Positions 37,446 through 48,500 of a DNA stretch of 64,000 bases are shown in pieces; the stretch's first letter is position 1, and every line of letters starts with the position of its first letter. This DNA comes from UBA1309 sp047605645 (GTDB lineage: Bacteria > Bacteroidota > Bacteroidia > Bacteroidales > Dysgonomonadaceae), in the NCBI GenBank assembly GCA_047605645.1, contig JASGFJ010000027.1:1-64000 (forward strand), in the 5' to 3' direction. A program made the position numbers and the translations under genes. The notes below the pieces were generated by a model. That model did not search any database and had not been told where the DNA came from. It was given only the letters and a program-made list of their open reading frames with translations.

Positions 37446-40400
37446 TTACCCGATAATCATTTTCAGATTCATATATCCCGATGCTGTTTCCAGAACGATG
37501 ATATAGACTCCCGAAGTAAGGGATATCCTGTAAGGGATATCGTACTCCTTTTCTCCCGCGTACTTTTTGTCACTAACGGTATTCCCTGTACCCACATGAA
37601 TGATGCGCAAACGGATGGCGCTGGTTTTATTCAATGTAACCTTCACTTGAAAGTTGCCGTGGTTGGGATTAGGGTATATCTGGTATTTTTCAATAATAGA
37701 TTCCCCGAACGAATCGTCTCCCGTATCGTTCTTGTCCAAAACTGTGATTGTCTTGAATATTTCCTGGAAACAATCCCCTTGATGAGCCCTGAGACCAATC
37801 TTGTAATATCCCTTTTCAGAGAAAAGAACCTTGGCATAATGCCCATCCCACTCAACGACTTTCAACGAGTCGGTGTCATCCAATAACCATTCCACCCGAT
37901 CGGGGTTCGGATTGCTGATATTGACGATAACGATTGTATCTCCCGCAAAGACTTCGGTAGCTACCAATATCTCCGAGCTGATGTCTACATCCTTTAGGCT
38001 GATGTTTATTTCATCCGTGGCCTGGCATCCTTTGCTGTCACTGATTGTCAATCTATAAGTTCCTGCTTTAGCGACTGTAATTTCAGAAGACACGGCTTTG
38101 AACGAATCCGGGCCTGTCCAGTGGAATTTTGTTTTCGGGTCTGTGACAAGAGGGGCTAAAGTCAGGCTCTGCCCCTTACACAATGTCCGGTCTTCACCGA
38201 GATATACAGTGAGTGGCTCCGGATCGGAAAGGACAATGTTATCCGTATATGTGCATCCGTCTTTGTCGGTGACAAGTACGGTATATAATCCGGCCTGGAT
38301 ATTGTCCAACTCTTGGGTTGCCGCTCCGTTAGTCCATTGGTAGGTATATGGAGCCGTACCGCCTGTAACCTGTAGCTTAATACTTCCGTTATTTGCCCCG
38401 TAGCATACAGGGTTTGTTTTTACGGCAGTAACCTGTAAATCGGCAGGTGTAGATACTTTTGCGACGGCTGTAGTTTCACATCCCCGGCTGTCGGTGACAA
38501 ATACGAAATAACGTCCCGGCGTCATGTTATTCACCGATGCAGTCTTGTCTCCAGTGCTCCACTGGTAACTGTAAGGAGCTGTTCCTCCAGTAACTGTTAC
38601 AGCTATCCGGGCAGTTTGCCCGCAGGTGATTTCCGTGTCTGTTGCCGTAGCCTGCAAAAGCTGCGGCTGCTGCAGCTTGTAATCGACAGAGAGAGTATTT
38701 GCCACACGACTGTAGTCTTCTATTTCGACTTTGTAATTACCGGCTGATTTATGCAAAAGGACACTGTCCCGTTCGTTGGCAAGCAGGGTATATCCTGTTC
38801 CCGGTTCTTCCTTATACCACTTGTAGATATAAGGCAAGCGTCCGGCTACCGGATTCCGAATACCTCCTGTGGCATGAACCGTAAGCTGCCCGTCGGACAT
38901 GCCGTTGCAGGATATAAAATGGGTTTCTTCTACCTCAGCCAACAGCTCATCAGGCTCGGAAATGGAATAAAGCTCCTGCACGATACAAGATGAATTCGCA
39001 GTAGGATAAGCACCTGCATAATTCCGGTCTTTTATTTCGACCTGATAACTTCCTTTCGGAATATTATTTAATAAAGAAACATATTTACCATTTTCGAAGA
39101 GACCTGTTGCCGACAGAGTCTGCCCGGCTTCATTCTTCCATATCAAATCGTATGTATTATCCGGATAGGGTGTTCCTCCTTCTATCGTAATTTTTATATC
39201 ACCATCTGAACGGCCGTAGCCGGAAGCATCGGTTTTGGCCATCGCGGAAATCACCAACGGAGCGGCAGGCTGAGTCAAAGTAACTTCATGGATATCCTGA
39301 GAATTTATCTGAGCGTAACACCCATTGGCATCCTGAATATAGAGGCTGTAAGTTCCGGAGTAAAGGTTGTTTATCAGAAAGGTCGTATTGTCTGATTCAA
39401 TGGCATGTTCTCGATATCCGGCATCGGAGTCTTTTTTACAGAATAACCTGTATCCGCCAACTCCTCCGGAGACTTTCACCCGGATAAAACCATCGTTTAA
39501 GGCATGACAGGAACTATTCCGTGTAGACAATACCGTGACAAGTAATGCCGGCTGGGTTATCTCGGATACTGCCGATTCAACCGTATTGGCGATACGGCTG
39601 AAGTCTTCGATACGTACTTTGTAGTGTCCAGCAGAACGTTGTACTAAAACGCTGTCTGTTTCGTTGGGAATAATTATGGCATTCCCGTTTTCTATTTTAT
39701 ACCATTTATAGGTATATGGATAAACCGCCTGATGGTTAGGCACTCCCCCTTTTGCGTATGCGACCAATGTCCCCGTAGCTTCTCCGTGACAGTAGATGCT
39801 GTCGGTTTGTAGCAGTTGTACGGTCAGCGGGTCGGGCTGTGTAAGAGAAAAAGTAGCTGTCGCATAACACGTATTAGCCGTGCCGCCATAGTTATTATCG
39901 CGGATCTCTACGGTGTATGTTCCTTTGGGAAGGTTCTGTATTTTGGAGGTAAATACCCCAAAGGAGTCAAAGGCATCGATACCGGTAAATACCGTTCCTC
40001 CGGTATTTTTCCAGATTATACTGTAATACGGGGCAGCAGCATTGATTGTTCCTCCGGCTACTTTGATTGTTATCTCGCCGTCGGAACGTCCGTAACCGGA
40101 TACATCGGTTTGAGCGCTTTCCGTTATTGTTAACGGAGCTGCCGGCTGCGTCAGAATAAATTCATGGATAGGATTACCGTTTATCCCGGCATAACAATTG
40201 TTTCCGTCCAGGAGATAGACACTGTATTTTCCGGAATACAGGTTATCCAGATAGAACGTATTGTCACCGGTGTTAATCGGGTATTCCCTGTAATCAGAAT
40301 CCGTCCCTTCCTTTTTACAGAATAGCGTATAACTGCCTGTCCCTCCCGATACATTTATATGAATAAAGCCTGTATTCTCACCATAACATCCGACATTTCG

Positions 40401-43244
40401 GGTTGTCGCTATTGTTGCAAGCAATGCGGGTTGTGTGATCTCAAAAACTGCCGACTCAATGGTATTGGGCGGATTACTGGCATCTTCAACTTTCACCTTG
40501 TACCTGCCGGCCCGACGATTCGACAGGATACTGTCATTCTGATTGGAAATTACCGTAGCATTCCCGTTTGTGATTTCATACCATTTATAATTGTATGGCA
40601 TACCGGAAAAACTGCCGGACACGCCTCCTGTCACATGAGCTGTTAATGCTCCGGTCTCTTCTCCGTGACAATAAACGCCGTTGGCATTTTCCAATTGTAA
40701 AGTCATTGCTTCCGGCTGGATAATTGTGAAGCTTGCAGTTACATAACAAGCATTGGACAGGCCTGCGTAGTTTTTATCCCTTATTTCAACAGTATAGACA
40801 TTCTCCGGAAGATTTTCTATTTTCGAGGTAAAGACATTGTCGGTGCCGATCGCTTCGCTGCTTGCTACCGTTGTTCCCGAGGCATTTTTCCATATTACAG
40901 TGTAAAGCGGATTCGCCGGATGAGGCGTTCCTCCTTTTATTTTTACGGTGATGCTTCCGTCGGAACGTCCAAAGCCGCTAACCGGTTTTACAGCGGCATG
41001 GCTTATCTCCAGAGCCTGTGAGGGCTGGCTAATCGTGATTTGCGCGACATCCGCACCTTCTATCGGAGCATAACAGCCATTGGCATCTGTTATGTATATC
41101 CAATATTCATTCGTGGTGAGATTATCGAGGGTGAATACGTTCCCCTGCGGATCCAACGGCTGTGCATAAGCTGCATCGTCTTTCAGTTTGTAATGCAGTT
41201 TATACCCTCCTGCACCTCCGAAAACCTCTATCCTTATCAAACCGTTATTTCCACCGAAGCATGTTACATACTGCTTCGTTACACTGGTCGATAAAATGGA
41301 TGGCTGAGTGAGTGAAAATTCCTTTTCGACCACATTCGCAATACGGCTCTTGTCTTTGACTTCGATTTTATAATCGCCTTGCCCTAAATTGGATGCAACA
41401 CTGTCGGTTACAGCTATGGCTTGGTATGTCCCTCCATTCTTTTTATACCATTGATAGGTATATCCTTGTCCGACATCCGTCACCCCGCCTTCCGCGTGAG
41501 CCACCAACTCTCCGTTGGTATCGCCATAACACAGGATTGGGTGTGTTTTTTGGATCATGACAACAAGTTCTTTAGGCTGGCCAAGAGTGATTTCATCTGT
41601 AAAGACGCAGTTATTCTTGTCTTTGATTGCTACAGTATAAGTCCCTGCGGGGATATTCTTTGCCGTGGTTCTGAATTTCGCTCCCGAAGGGTCGTTCTCT
41701 ACAGCCGCTACAACCTGCCCCGTTTGCTTGTTTTTCCAGGTAACGGTGTAAGTATTACCGGGAAGTGGAGTTCCGCCATCTCCTGTGAGGACGGCAGAAC
41801 CATCACTGCGCCCATAGCCCGAAGGTTCTGTGAGGTTCTGAAAAGCAAAGTCTAAAGCTTTATCGGGTTGAAGGAATGTTTCTGTGCGGGTAACGATATT
41901 GGCACTTTGATCACGCAGTTCGCAATCATGCGTGTCGGTCACATAATATTCATAAGTTCCGGGTTCAAGATTAGACAGGGAAGTCTGGTTTGAAGACGTA
42001 AATGCTGTCGTGAGATATGCTCCGCCCTGTTTGCGCCAATAAAGCTGATAAGTACCGTCGCCTCCGGAGGCTGTAACGGTAATTCTACCATTATTCTCTC
42101 CGTAGCAGGTGATATCCGCTTTTGTTGTCGTTGAGTAGGTAAGAGCGGGAAAACTTTCTATTTTTCCAATCTTTTTATGATCCGCTCCATCGGAATAGGT
42201 TGCAACACCGTTGTAAAAGCCGGATACCTGAATTTGATAGCTGCCTGCGTCCTTGTTCTCAAGGAAAAAGCTATTGTCGCTATCCAGCACCGGGTCAGAA
42301 ATATTACCAATAGCCGAAGATGCCAGATTCTTATAATCAACCAACAGCCTTTCGCCGGGTAATAAAGCCCTGTCCAATTGCACTTTTAGCTTTCCGTTTG
42401 CCGTACCGAAACAGATTTTACCGGTAGCCGTAACACTGAGGATACGGGGAGCGGATTTCTGATTGCTTAACGAAAGCACATTGCTGCGTTGGGCTACTTT
42501 GGGATTATCCCGGTCTTTATAAATATAATATTCCAAAGCCACCCATGTATTGGCTCCAATGGTCATTTTCGACTCGTAATTACTGCCGTAGATATCTTCT
42601 CCTGAAATATTCACCAAACGATTTCCCTGCAAGGAGCTATTGGCTATTTGATGCCAGGTAGAACCATTGTCGGAGGAATAGACCCATCTGTACGTATCGC
42701 TCGTATAGCCGGAAGGAGCTTCTAATTGAATTTTATCCAGCGTGGGCAATATCTGGGATGAGCCGGATTTGTACCCTATTTTCAGATTTTTAGGAAATAC
42801 ATAAATATCCATTATTCCGTGAAAACTCCAGTAAACTTGCGAATTGGTATATGTATATTTTTTATACCCGATATTTTCATTTCTTGTCTGGAGGGCAATG
42901 TTATCCTTCCACCCGTTATCGGGATCACTTCCACCGGATTTATCCAGCTTCGTGTATACGCTGAAATTCAGTACACGCTGGGTTAATTGATAGGTTTTTA
43001 TATCCGAATCACGATTCGTTGAATGACCGGAGGAAAGCCCCTTCAGATTTTCATCTACAAGTGTATGACTTGTACCATTAAGAGAGATATTGACCTTAAT
43101 ACTGCTTTTCTTTCCGGCTTTGAAGCCGTGATTATTCGTGATAGAGTTATTAATGCAAAACCCCCACTCTCCTGATATTGTCTGCCCCCGGGCATGGCTT
43201 AAGCTTACTATCGCCATTATGAATAACACCATTATCTTTCTCAT
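37446..43244 (-). CDS. Giant SprB-repeat surface protein with type IX sorting domain
   Basis: 1932 residues. Signal peptide (1-20), an N-terminal beta region (about 21-265), then SprB-type repeats from about 275 to 1700. Most repeats fall into a three-part unit of about 290 residues repeated four times, with markers CYGENNG-like, SGYGRSDG-like and YCHGEETG-like; the third marker is near residues 570, 856, 1149 and 1444. Two classical SprB repeats (GGTAPYSYQWSTGD, GGTAPYTYQWTNG) follow, then a PKD-like region and a C-terminal T9SS type A sorting domain (YPNPNHGNFQVKV, about 1851-1932, ending in SGVYIIVLETASG). Predicted to be exported and surface attached; SprB proteins are adhesins in gliding relatives. 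Confidence 0.88.
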   Translation of the reverse strand: MRKIMVLFIMAIVSLSHARGQTISGEWGFCINNSITNNHGFKAGKKSSIKVNISLNGTSHTLVDENLKGLSSGHSTNRDSDIKTYQLTQRVLNFSVYTKLDKSGGSDPDNGWKDNIALQTRNENIGYKKYTYTNSQVYWSFHGIMDIYVFPKNLKIGYKSGSSQILPTLDKIQLEAPSGYTSDTYRWVYSSDNGSTWHQIANSSLQGNRLVNISGEDIYGSNYESKMTIGANTWVALEYYIYKDRDNPKVAQRSNVLSLSNQKSAPRILSVTATGKICFGTANGKLKVQLDRALLPGERLLVDYKNLASSAIGNISDPVLDSDNSFFLENKDAGSYQIQVSGFYNGVATYSDGADHKKIGKIESFPALTYSTTTKADITCYGENNGRITVTASGGDGTYQLYWRKQGGAYLTTAFTSSNQTSLSNLEPGTYEYYVTDTHDCELRDQSANIVTRTETFLQPDKALDFAFQNLTEPSGYGRSDGSAVLTGDGGTPLPGNTYTVTWKNKQTGQVVAAVENDPSGAKFRTTAKNIPAGTYTVAIKDKNNCVFTDEITLGQPKELVVMIQKTHPILCYGDTNGELVAHAEGGVTDVGQGYTYQWYKKNGGTYQAIAVTDSVASNLGQGDYKIEVKDKSRIANVVEKEFSLTQPSILSTSVTKQYVTCFGGNNGLIRIEVFGGAGGYKLHYKLKDDAAYAQPLDPQGNVFTLDNLTTNEYWIYITDANGCYAPIEGADVAQITISQPSQALEISHAAVKPVSGFGRSDGSITVKIKGGTPHPANPLYTVIWKNASGTTVASSEAIGTDNVFTSKIENLPENVYTVEIRDKNYAGLSNACYVTASFTIIQPEAMTLQLENANGVYCHGEETGALTAHVTGGVSGSFSGMPYNYKWYEITNGNATVISNQNDSILSNRRAGRYKVKVEDASNPPNTIESAVFEITQPALLATIATTRNVGCYGENTGFIHINVSGGTGSYTLFCKKEGTDSDYREYPINTGDNTFYLDNLYSGKYSVYLLDGNNCYAGINGNPIHEFILTQPAAPLTITESAQTDVSGYGRSDGEITIKVAGGTINAAAPYYSIIWKNTGGTVFTGIDAFDSFGVFTSKIQNLPKGTYTVEIRDNNYGGTANTCYATATFSLTQPDPLTVQLLQTDSIYCHGEATGTLVAYAKGGVPNHQAVYPYTYKWYKIENGNAIIIPNETDSVLVQRSAGHYKVRIEDFSRIANTVESAVSEITQPALLVTVLSTRNSSCHALNDGFIRVKVSGGVGGYRLFCKKDSDAGYREHAIESDNTTFLINNLYSGTYSLYIQDANGCYAQINSQDIHEVTLTQPAAPLVISAMAKTDASGYGRSDGDIKITIEGGTPYPDNTYDLIWKNEAGQTLSATGLFENGKYVSLLNNIPKGSYQVEIKDRNYAGAYPTANSSCIVQELYSISEPDELLAEVEETHFISCNGMSDGQLTVHATGGIRNPVAGRLPYIYKWYKEEPGTGYTLLANERDSVLLHKSAGNYKVEIEDYSRVANTLSVDYKLQQPQLLQATATDTEITCGQTARIAVTVTGGTAPYSYQWSTGDKTASVNNMTPGRYFVFVTDSRGCETTAVAKVSTPADLQVTAVKTNPVCYGANNGSIKLQVTGGTAPYTYQWTNGAATQELDNIQAGLYTVLVTDKDGCTYTDNIVLSDPEPLTVYLGEDRTLCKGQSLTLAPLVTDPKTKFHWTGPDSFKAVSSEITVAKAGTYRLTISDSKGCQATDEINISLKDVDISSEILVATEVFAGDTIVIVNISNPNPDRVEWLLDDTDSLKVVEWDGHYAKVLFSEKGYYKIGLRAHQGDCFQEIFKTITVLDKNDTGDDSFGESIIEKYQIYPNPNHGNFQVKVTLNKTSAIRLRIIHVGTGNTVSDKKYAGEKEYDIPYRISLTSGVYIIVLETASGYMNLKMIIG

Positions 43245-43264
43245 AACTTTATTTTTGTGCCGGG

Positions 43265-45340
43265 TTAATAATTAGCAGTTATTGTTTTCACTTTCGACGA
43301 CCTGCCTTCATCGGTAATATACAGAACCGTATAAGTATAGTTGTTGCCCGCAGAAACGGTTTCATCCGTTACCCGTGTCTCTGATTGTCCCAGTTCTTTC
43401 CATAAAACCATCTTTCCGTCTTCAGCAGTTTTATAGATTCTGTATAGCTTTGCTTTTTCGTGCTTTCTCCAGGACAACTCGATATAGCCTTTATGGATAT
43501 CTGCATAATAAGTCAGACCGGAAACCTCATCAGGCGCTACACCTGCGTTAATATCAATCTCAAGGGGTTGCGGAGACAATGATTTCTTTCCATCCGGACT
43601 ATAAGCTATCAGGGTATAACGGTAGCGGCCCGAAGTCGTTATTTCATCTGTGTAAGATGTGGTATGGTTGTCCCCCGAAAAGACTGTTCGTGTATCTTTG
43701 GGGTTATGGGAGTTTGTCCGGATTAATTTATACGTAATCGCAGGATGCTTCGGATCGGTTATCCATTGAATCGTAACTTTATTCTCCGTCACAAATGTAT
43801 ATCCGGTAATAACTGGCTCATCCGGAGTTTGATGGTTGGGTTTGATTGCTTTGACCGGCATACAGGGTGCCGATTCATTATAGCGTTCATCTATCGCTGT
43901 CAGGCAGTAATAGACATAAGTATTCCCCAAATCAAAGGAAAGCGTATCTGCATAATGGTTTTGGGTAATCAATTCCGGTGTTATCGAAGACTTTTCTTCA
44001 CTTTGTGTGAAAGCACGCAAAATGCGGTAGCCGAATAAGTCAGGCTCCGTATTGGCATTCCATGTTAAATGAGCAATTCCCGCAGAGTCTACCTCTACCT
44101 TGAGTCCTGCCGGAACAGCCGGAGGTATAGAATCTATCTGCGTAAGTAAAAAAGGAAAAGATTCCGTTTTGCGGCCATCCTTACTTTCGGCGCTCAATTT
44201 GACATAAGCGCGGGCTTCGGTTAACGGGAACTCCAAGTCTCTTCTATCTAAGGAAATATTGTTGATCTGGAGACGGTATTCTCCATCTATCTTCTGCGAT
44301 ACCGACAGACTGAATTTGTCGGCCTCACTGTGGTCTTCGCACTGAAACTCCCAGTAGATTTTGGCCCGATCCTTATCTGTGAAATCCCCGTTGTAAATAT
44401 GGGGAATACAAGTCAAGGCTTTTTCTCCTTTTCCGCCGACTTCTTCACTGCAAGGCCCGGTCTCATCAAATCCGGTCAATCCGGTTATCCGGTAGGTATA
44501 ATGAGTTTCATTGTTAGCCAGGCTGTCGGTGTAGAAAATTTCTTTCATTTCCCCGTCGAGAGCCGTAAGGGGCAGCTTTGTTATCTTCTTAAAAATCCCT
44601 CCCTCTTCTTTCCGCTCGATATGATAGGAATGGTAAGTATCTGATAACAGGATATAGTTCCACGACAACATGGCTGCCTTATCGCCAAACAAAGCATTTA
44701 ACCCGATGGGGCTGGGCAGTTCTTTTTTGTCTTCCACTCCGATATAAACAGCCGCAGTATCTCCCTTTGCTCCGTTCGGCGGATTTAGACAAATGCGGTA
44801 TAAATACCGTTCATTTTCCTTTATTGTATTATCCGTCCATGCCCAGCCGGCCAGTCCTGCGGCTTTATAATCATATTCAGCCATAAAAAGAGAGGTGGAA
44901 AAACGCTGTTCCAGCTCGTTCGCCTGATTGATAATACCACCGATACCCTTGCCTCCGGATGCACTAAGCTCAAAATCCTCGCCATACAATGCCTGTGCAA
45001 TAACCGCAGCATAATCCGACTTATTCGCATATTCTACCCAGTCAGCCAAAGGCCGTGGCCGGAAATTTTCGACCAGGATTGCCTCTGCCGGAGCTTCCTG
45101 CCACCGCTTATCGATCATTACCGTGTAACGCTTGATTGTATATCCGTATTTAATCCCGTCAGCCCATGCTCTTGTATTTCCCGGAGACCAACGCAGCCGT
45201 ATCTCATCCTTATCTGCGACAAAACCTCTTGCCCGAATAGCTTCTTTGTGTATAGCCGCTTCTTCCTGCGCCGATATTCCCGAAGATATCGACCCTAGAA
45301 AAACAAAGAGTAGCAGTTGTATTTGTGTTATATATTTCAT
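43265..45340 (-). CDS. Exported fibronectin type III repeat protein
   Basis: 691 residues. Signal peptide ends near SSGISAQ. Several Fn3-like domains: about 210-300 (LNALFGDKAAMLSWNYILL), 405-500 (PAGLKVEVDSAGIAHLTWNA), 505-595 (ENKVTIQWITDPKHPAITYK) and 600-691 (GYIELSWRKHEKAKLYRIYK). No catalytic motif seen. Ends 20 bp before the SprB-repeat gene and belongs to the same transcript; the partner order (unknown giant, Fn3, SprB, TANFOR) suggests these proteins act together on the cell surface. Confidence 0.8.
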   Translation of the reverse strand: MKYITQIQLLLFVFLGSISSGISAQEEAAIHKEAIRARGFVADKDEIRLRWSPGNTRAWADGIKYGYTIKRYTVMIDKRWQEAPAEAILVENFRPRPLADWVEYANKSDYAAVIAQALYGEDFELSASGGKGIGGIINQANELEQRFSTSLFMAEYDYKAAGLAGWAWTDNTIKENERYLYRICLNPPNGAKGDTAAVYIGVEDKKELPSPIGLNALFGDKAAMLSWNYILLSDTYHSYHIERKEEGGIFKKITKLPLTALDGEMKEIFYTDSLANNETHYTYRITGLTGFDETGPCSEEVGGKGEKALTCIPHIYNGDFTDKDRAKIYWEFQCEDHSEADKFSLSVSQKIDGEYRLQINNISLDRRDLEFPLTEARAYVKLSAESKDGRKTESFPFLLTQIDSIPPAVPAGLKVEVDSAGIAHLTWNANTEPDLFGYRILRAFTQSEEKSSITPELITQNHYADTLSFDLGNTYVYYCLTAIDERYNESAPCMPVKAIKPNHQTPDEPVITGYTFVTENKVTIQWITDPKHPAITYKLIRTNSHNPKDTRTVFSGDNHTTSYTDEITTSGRYRYTLIAYSPDGKKSLSPQPLEIDINAGVAPDEVSGLTYYADIHKGYIELSWRKHEKAKLYRIYKTAEDGKMVLWKELGQSETRVTDETVSAGNNYTYTVLYITDEGRSSKVKTITANY

Positions 45341-45423
45341 TTGTTATTTATTTTCATTCTTATGGAAAGATGAGATACACATGCCGGTCATTATTCTTAT
45401 TGGGCGCGGCAGCTACAAAACAT

Positions 45424-45545
45424 GCATATTCCATCCGATTTAATTTTTACGGTCAGTAATCCGCATGGAGACGTTGCATGCAATGTCTCTACGCGCCTGA
45501 TGCCAGTTTTCCAATGATCATTCATTCTTGGCGGATGCCGGTCGC
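45424..45545 (-). repeat. Dispersed leader element, diverged copy with GAGAC palindrome
   Basis: On the minus strand it ends ACCGTAAAAATTAAATCGGATG (written as two pieces: ACCGTAAAAA, TTAAATCGGATG) and contains the near-palindrome GAGACATTGCATGCAACGTCTC split around its centre (45468-45489). The copies at 58359 and 63426 carry related GAGAC/ACGTCTC sequences at the same place. Its left part overlaps the 3' end of the upstream gene. Confidence 0.6.
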
Positions 45546-48500
45546 CAATCCAGCGTATTTATATAGTCGATCTGCTTGGTGGTTCCCGTTTTTCCACCCG
45601 GAAGACTGTACCGGAAAGTTGTTTTATAATGGCCCTGTCTCATCCAGAAAAAGCGGCTGTTGATGAGCGGCATCAGCAGGCTCATATCAATGCCTTTATC
45701 GAAGGAATTCACCGCTTTGGTTCTCAGCTCGTAATAATCTTTACTGTAATAATACGGCAGTTCATATACAAAGGGCAATATCTTCGACATAAAACTATTA
45801 AAGGTATTTCCGGATATATAACTCAGGTAGCCGTCATACAGAGGAAATGCCCTGGCAGGAGGTACACCGTACTCAGTTATATCTCTTCCGGTAATAGAAA
45901 TGCCTTTCAAAGGATACCAGTCATACACTAAAGGAGCAATATCTTTTGTGTAATAATCATTATCCATCATGGCCTCAGCGGTCACCAAAGGAGTTCCCTC
46001 AGTATAATCGTTACCTGTAAGTTCCGCATCGTCGAACAGCTCGTAACTGTCTTTGGAGATAAGTAGTAACGAACGTGCATCTGAGTTTACATAACGGGAA
46101 TTTGGTTCCAGTAACAACGCAGATAGTTTTTGTTCGAAAGAGTTGTACTTGCTTGTTCGAAAAGGATATTTCAATATTTCCAGGATACCATCCTTCGTTA
46201 TTTTTTGTGCAGCCTGTTGCATGTAATCCACCGAAAAAGCCTCTCCGTCCGAATCGGTGAGCGTATGGGTCGTTTTCCGTGTTTCTGCGGGCTGTCCGGT
46301 TTGTGCAGCAGTGGATGCCGCCAATACCAGTTCATACCCTGTCTGGTTTGTGACATCAGGCAGGGAATAATCGATACGTAAATCGGCTGAACTGTATCTG
46401 AATACGGAATGTACCGGTTCGTTATTTCCGGATGTGTATGAGGCTGTATAATTAAAGTTCTCCGGAAACAGGTAACTCTGTCCTTTCTTTAGCTGGACAT
46501 AGCCTGTATTTGACTCTTCCTTAAAGAAATTTTGCTGTCCGACAACCGGATAACAATATGCAATATTGGAAATCGGGATGTAGTTGGGCGCACCACCGGT
46601 TTTAAACAAGGCTTCTTTGGACTCCCTGGCTATATTTCCGTTTTCCGAAACGACAGCCCAGGCTCCTCCCTTGTATTCTTCAAAATTGACAGATACGGAT
46701 ACTTTCATATCGCTGTAAGGCGGCAGTATTTCTTTTGACTCAAAAGTGGCCACATCGTTGGCCTTATTCATTCTCACCTTTCCTTCAATCTTTTGATTTT
46801 TATCATCTGTTATAGAAAATCCGGCAAGTTTTATCCGATAGGATGTATTATTTCCGTTGTCGTCCTCTATATCGAAAGGTTCGTCTAAAGGCATATTGAA
46901 GGTAGCTTGTGGAGACAGGAATACATCGACATCCGTATCTTTATCATAAGGTGTCAGGTCGGCAATCAAAGGCATATCCAGCGGAGAGCTGTCTCCATTG
47001 ATGGCCACCAGCCTGCAGTCGTCACCGAAGCTCATCTTCATTTTCATATTGGCTTTGACAAGGCCACCCAATACATTCAACCTGACAGCCAACTGCCCGC
47101 CTATCCAGGTCGGGTTGGGGAGCCTGGCCTGCAACAGAGCAGCTGTCGCTCCTTTAATGACCGTAATCTTTTTATTAATAAACAAGAGTTTAACCTTAAC
47201 GCCAAGCTCACCTGAAAGGTAAGCATAACATTGGCCGTTGGCATACCATCCGCCAATACCGACAGGGGCATTGCTTCCTTCACAGGCATAGTTACTCATG
47301 TCGCGCAGCATCATATCGAAGCCTGTTCCCGCCATAAAGCGGGCGTACAGGATAAGGAAAGTGAGGTCTCCGGTATCAAAGGAGAAACGGGAACCAAAGG
47401 CAACCCCTTTCCCTCCTTCCATTATATTCGGATATTTCATATAGTCGGCCTGTTGTGGGGTGATTCCCAATATATCAATTACTTCTTTGGGTACGGTCGG
47501 ATTTTCCAGCTTATCCCCCAGCATAAAATAGGATTGAGTACTTAATGACAATGGCCCCAGGCCAAGCTTCAGCCCGATGGGATTCGTTGGGGTTCCCACA
47601 TGTACATACCAGGTCTGTGGAGAACAATGCAACTTAGCCCAACCGGCTTCGTTATTATTGCCCGTTCCCCGCAATATACCGCCAGGTACATGCACCATGA
47701 CCTTGAAATCGGCATCGAAAGTCTTTGAAGGGAAATCATAATCCATTGCCATATACGCATTGACCGCTCCGGACAATTGGAGGTCAGGCAATATCTTTTT
47801 GGTTAGATCCGATCCGGACATGTTGTCCGGCAATTTATGACAAAAACTATTACTTAAATGGCCGCTCTTCGCTTGAGCCTGCTTATACATATCGGTCAAG
47901 TCCTTGAGTTTGCCTGTCATGTTGAGCGACGACATAAACTGAGCACTCCCGTAAAATCGGATATTTCTGATTCCTCCCGAGGACAGGAAATTCATTTCAA
48001 ATAATGCATCCCCATTCAAAGCCAGCTTATTACCTACACTATAAGCGACTGCAGCTTTCAGCCCCAAAGACACGTTGTCATCCGGAGCATACGCCTGTAG
48101 CTTGCTTCCTCCGGTAGGAGACATTCTATAATAAGCCCCTCCGGTAAAGCCGTTCAGCAGTACGGGGCCGACAGGAATACCCGCTCCGGGAAATTCAGTC
48201 TGTCCTTCGACATACCAATAGCGGAAATCGTTATGTCCAAAAACCGAAGTCACATTGACTTTCATATTTTTGGAAAAGGCATGAAAGGTTGCTTCTATAT
48301 AGCCTCCAAAATAATTTCCATAAATGGGGTGATTTTTTTCCAAGCGAATCTCTCCATCCAGGCTAAATCCGGTAAGCTGCGTATTTTCCAGCTTCAGGGC
48401 TCCGATATGCACTCCCTGGAATTTCCATAAACCGTCCTGATACGCTGATGCAATCTCCAGACGACCTCCTGCCGCAATCTTTTGCTGCATCAGGTTGACA

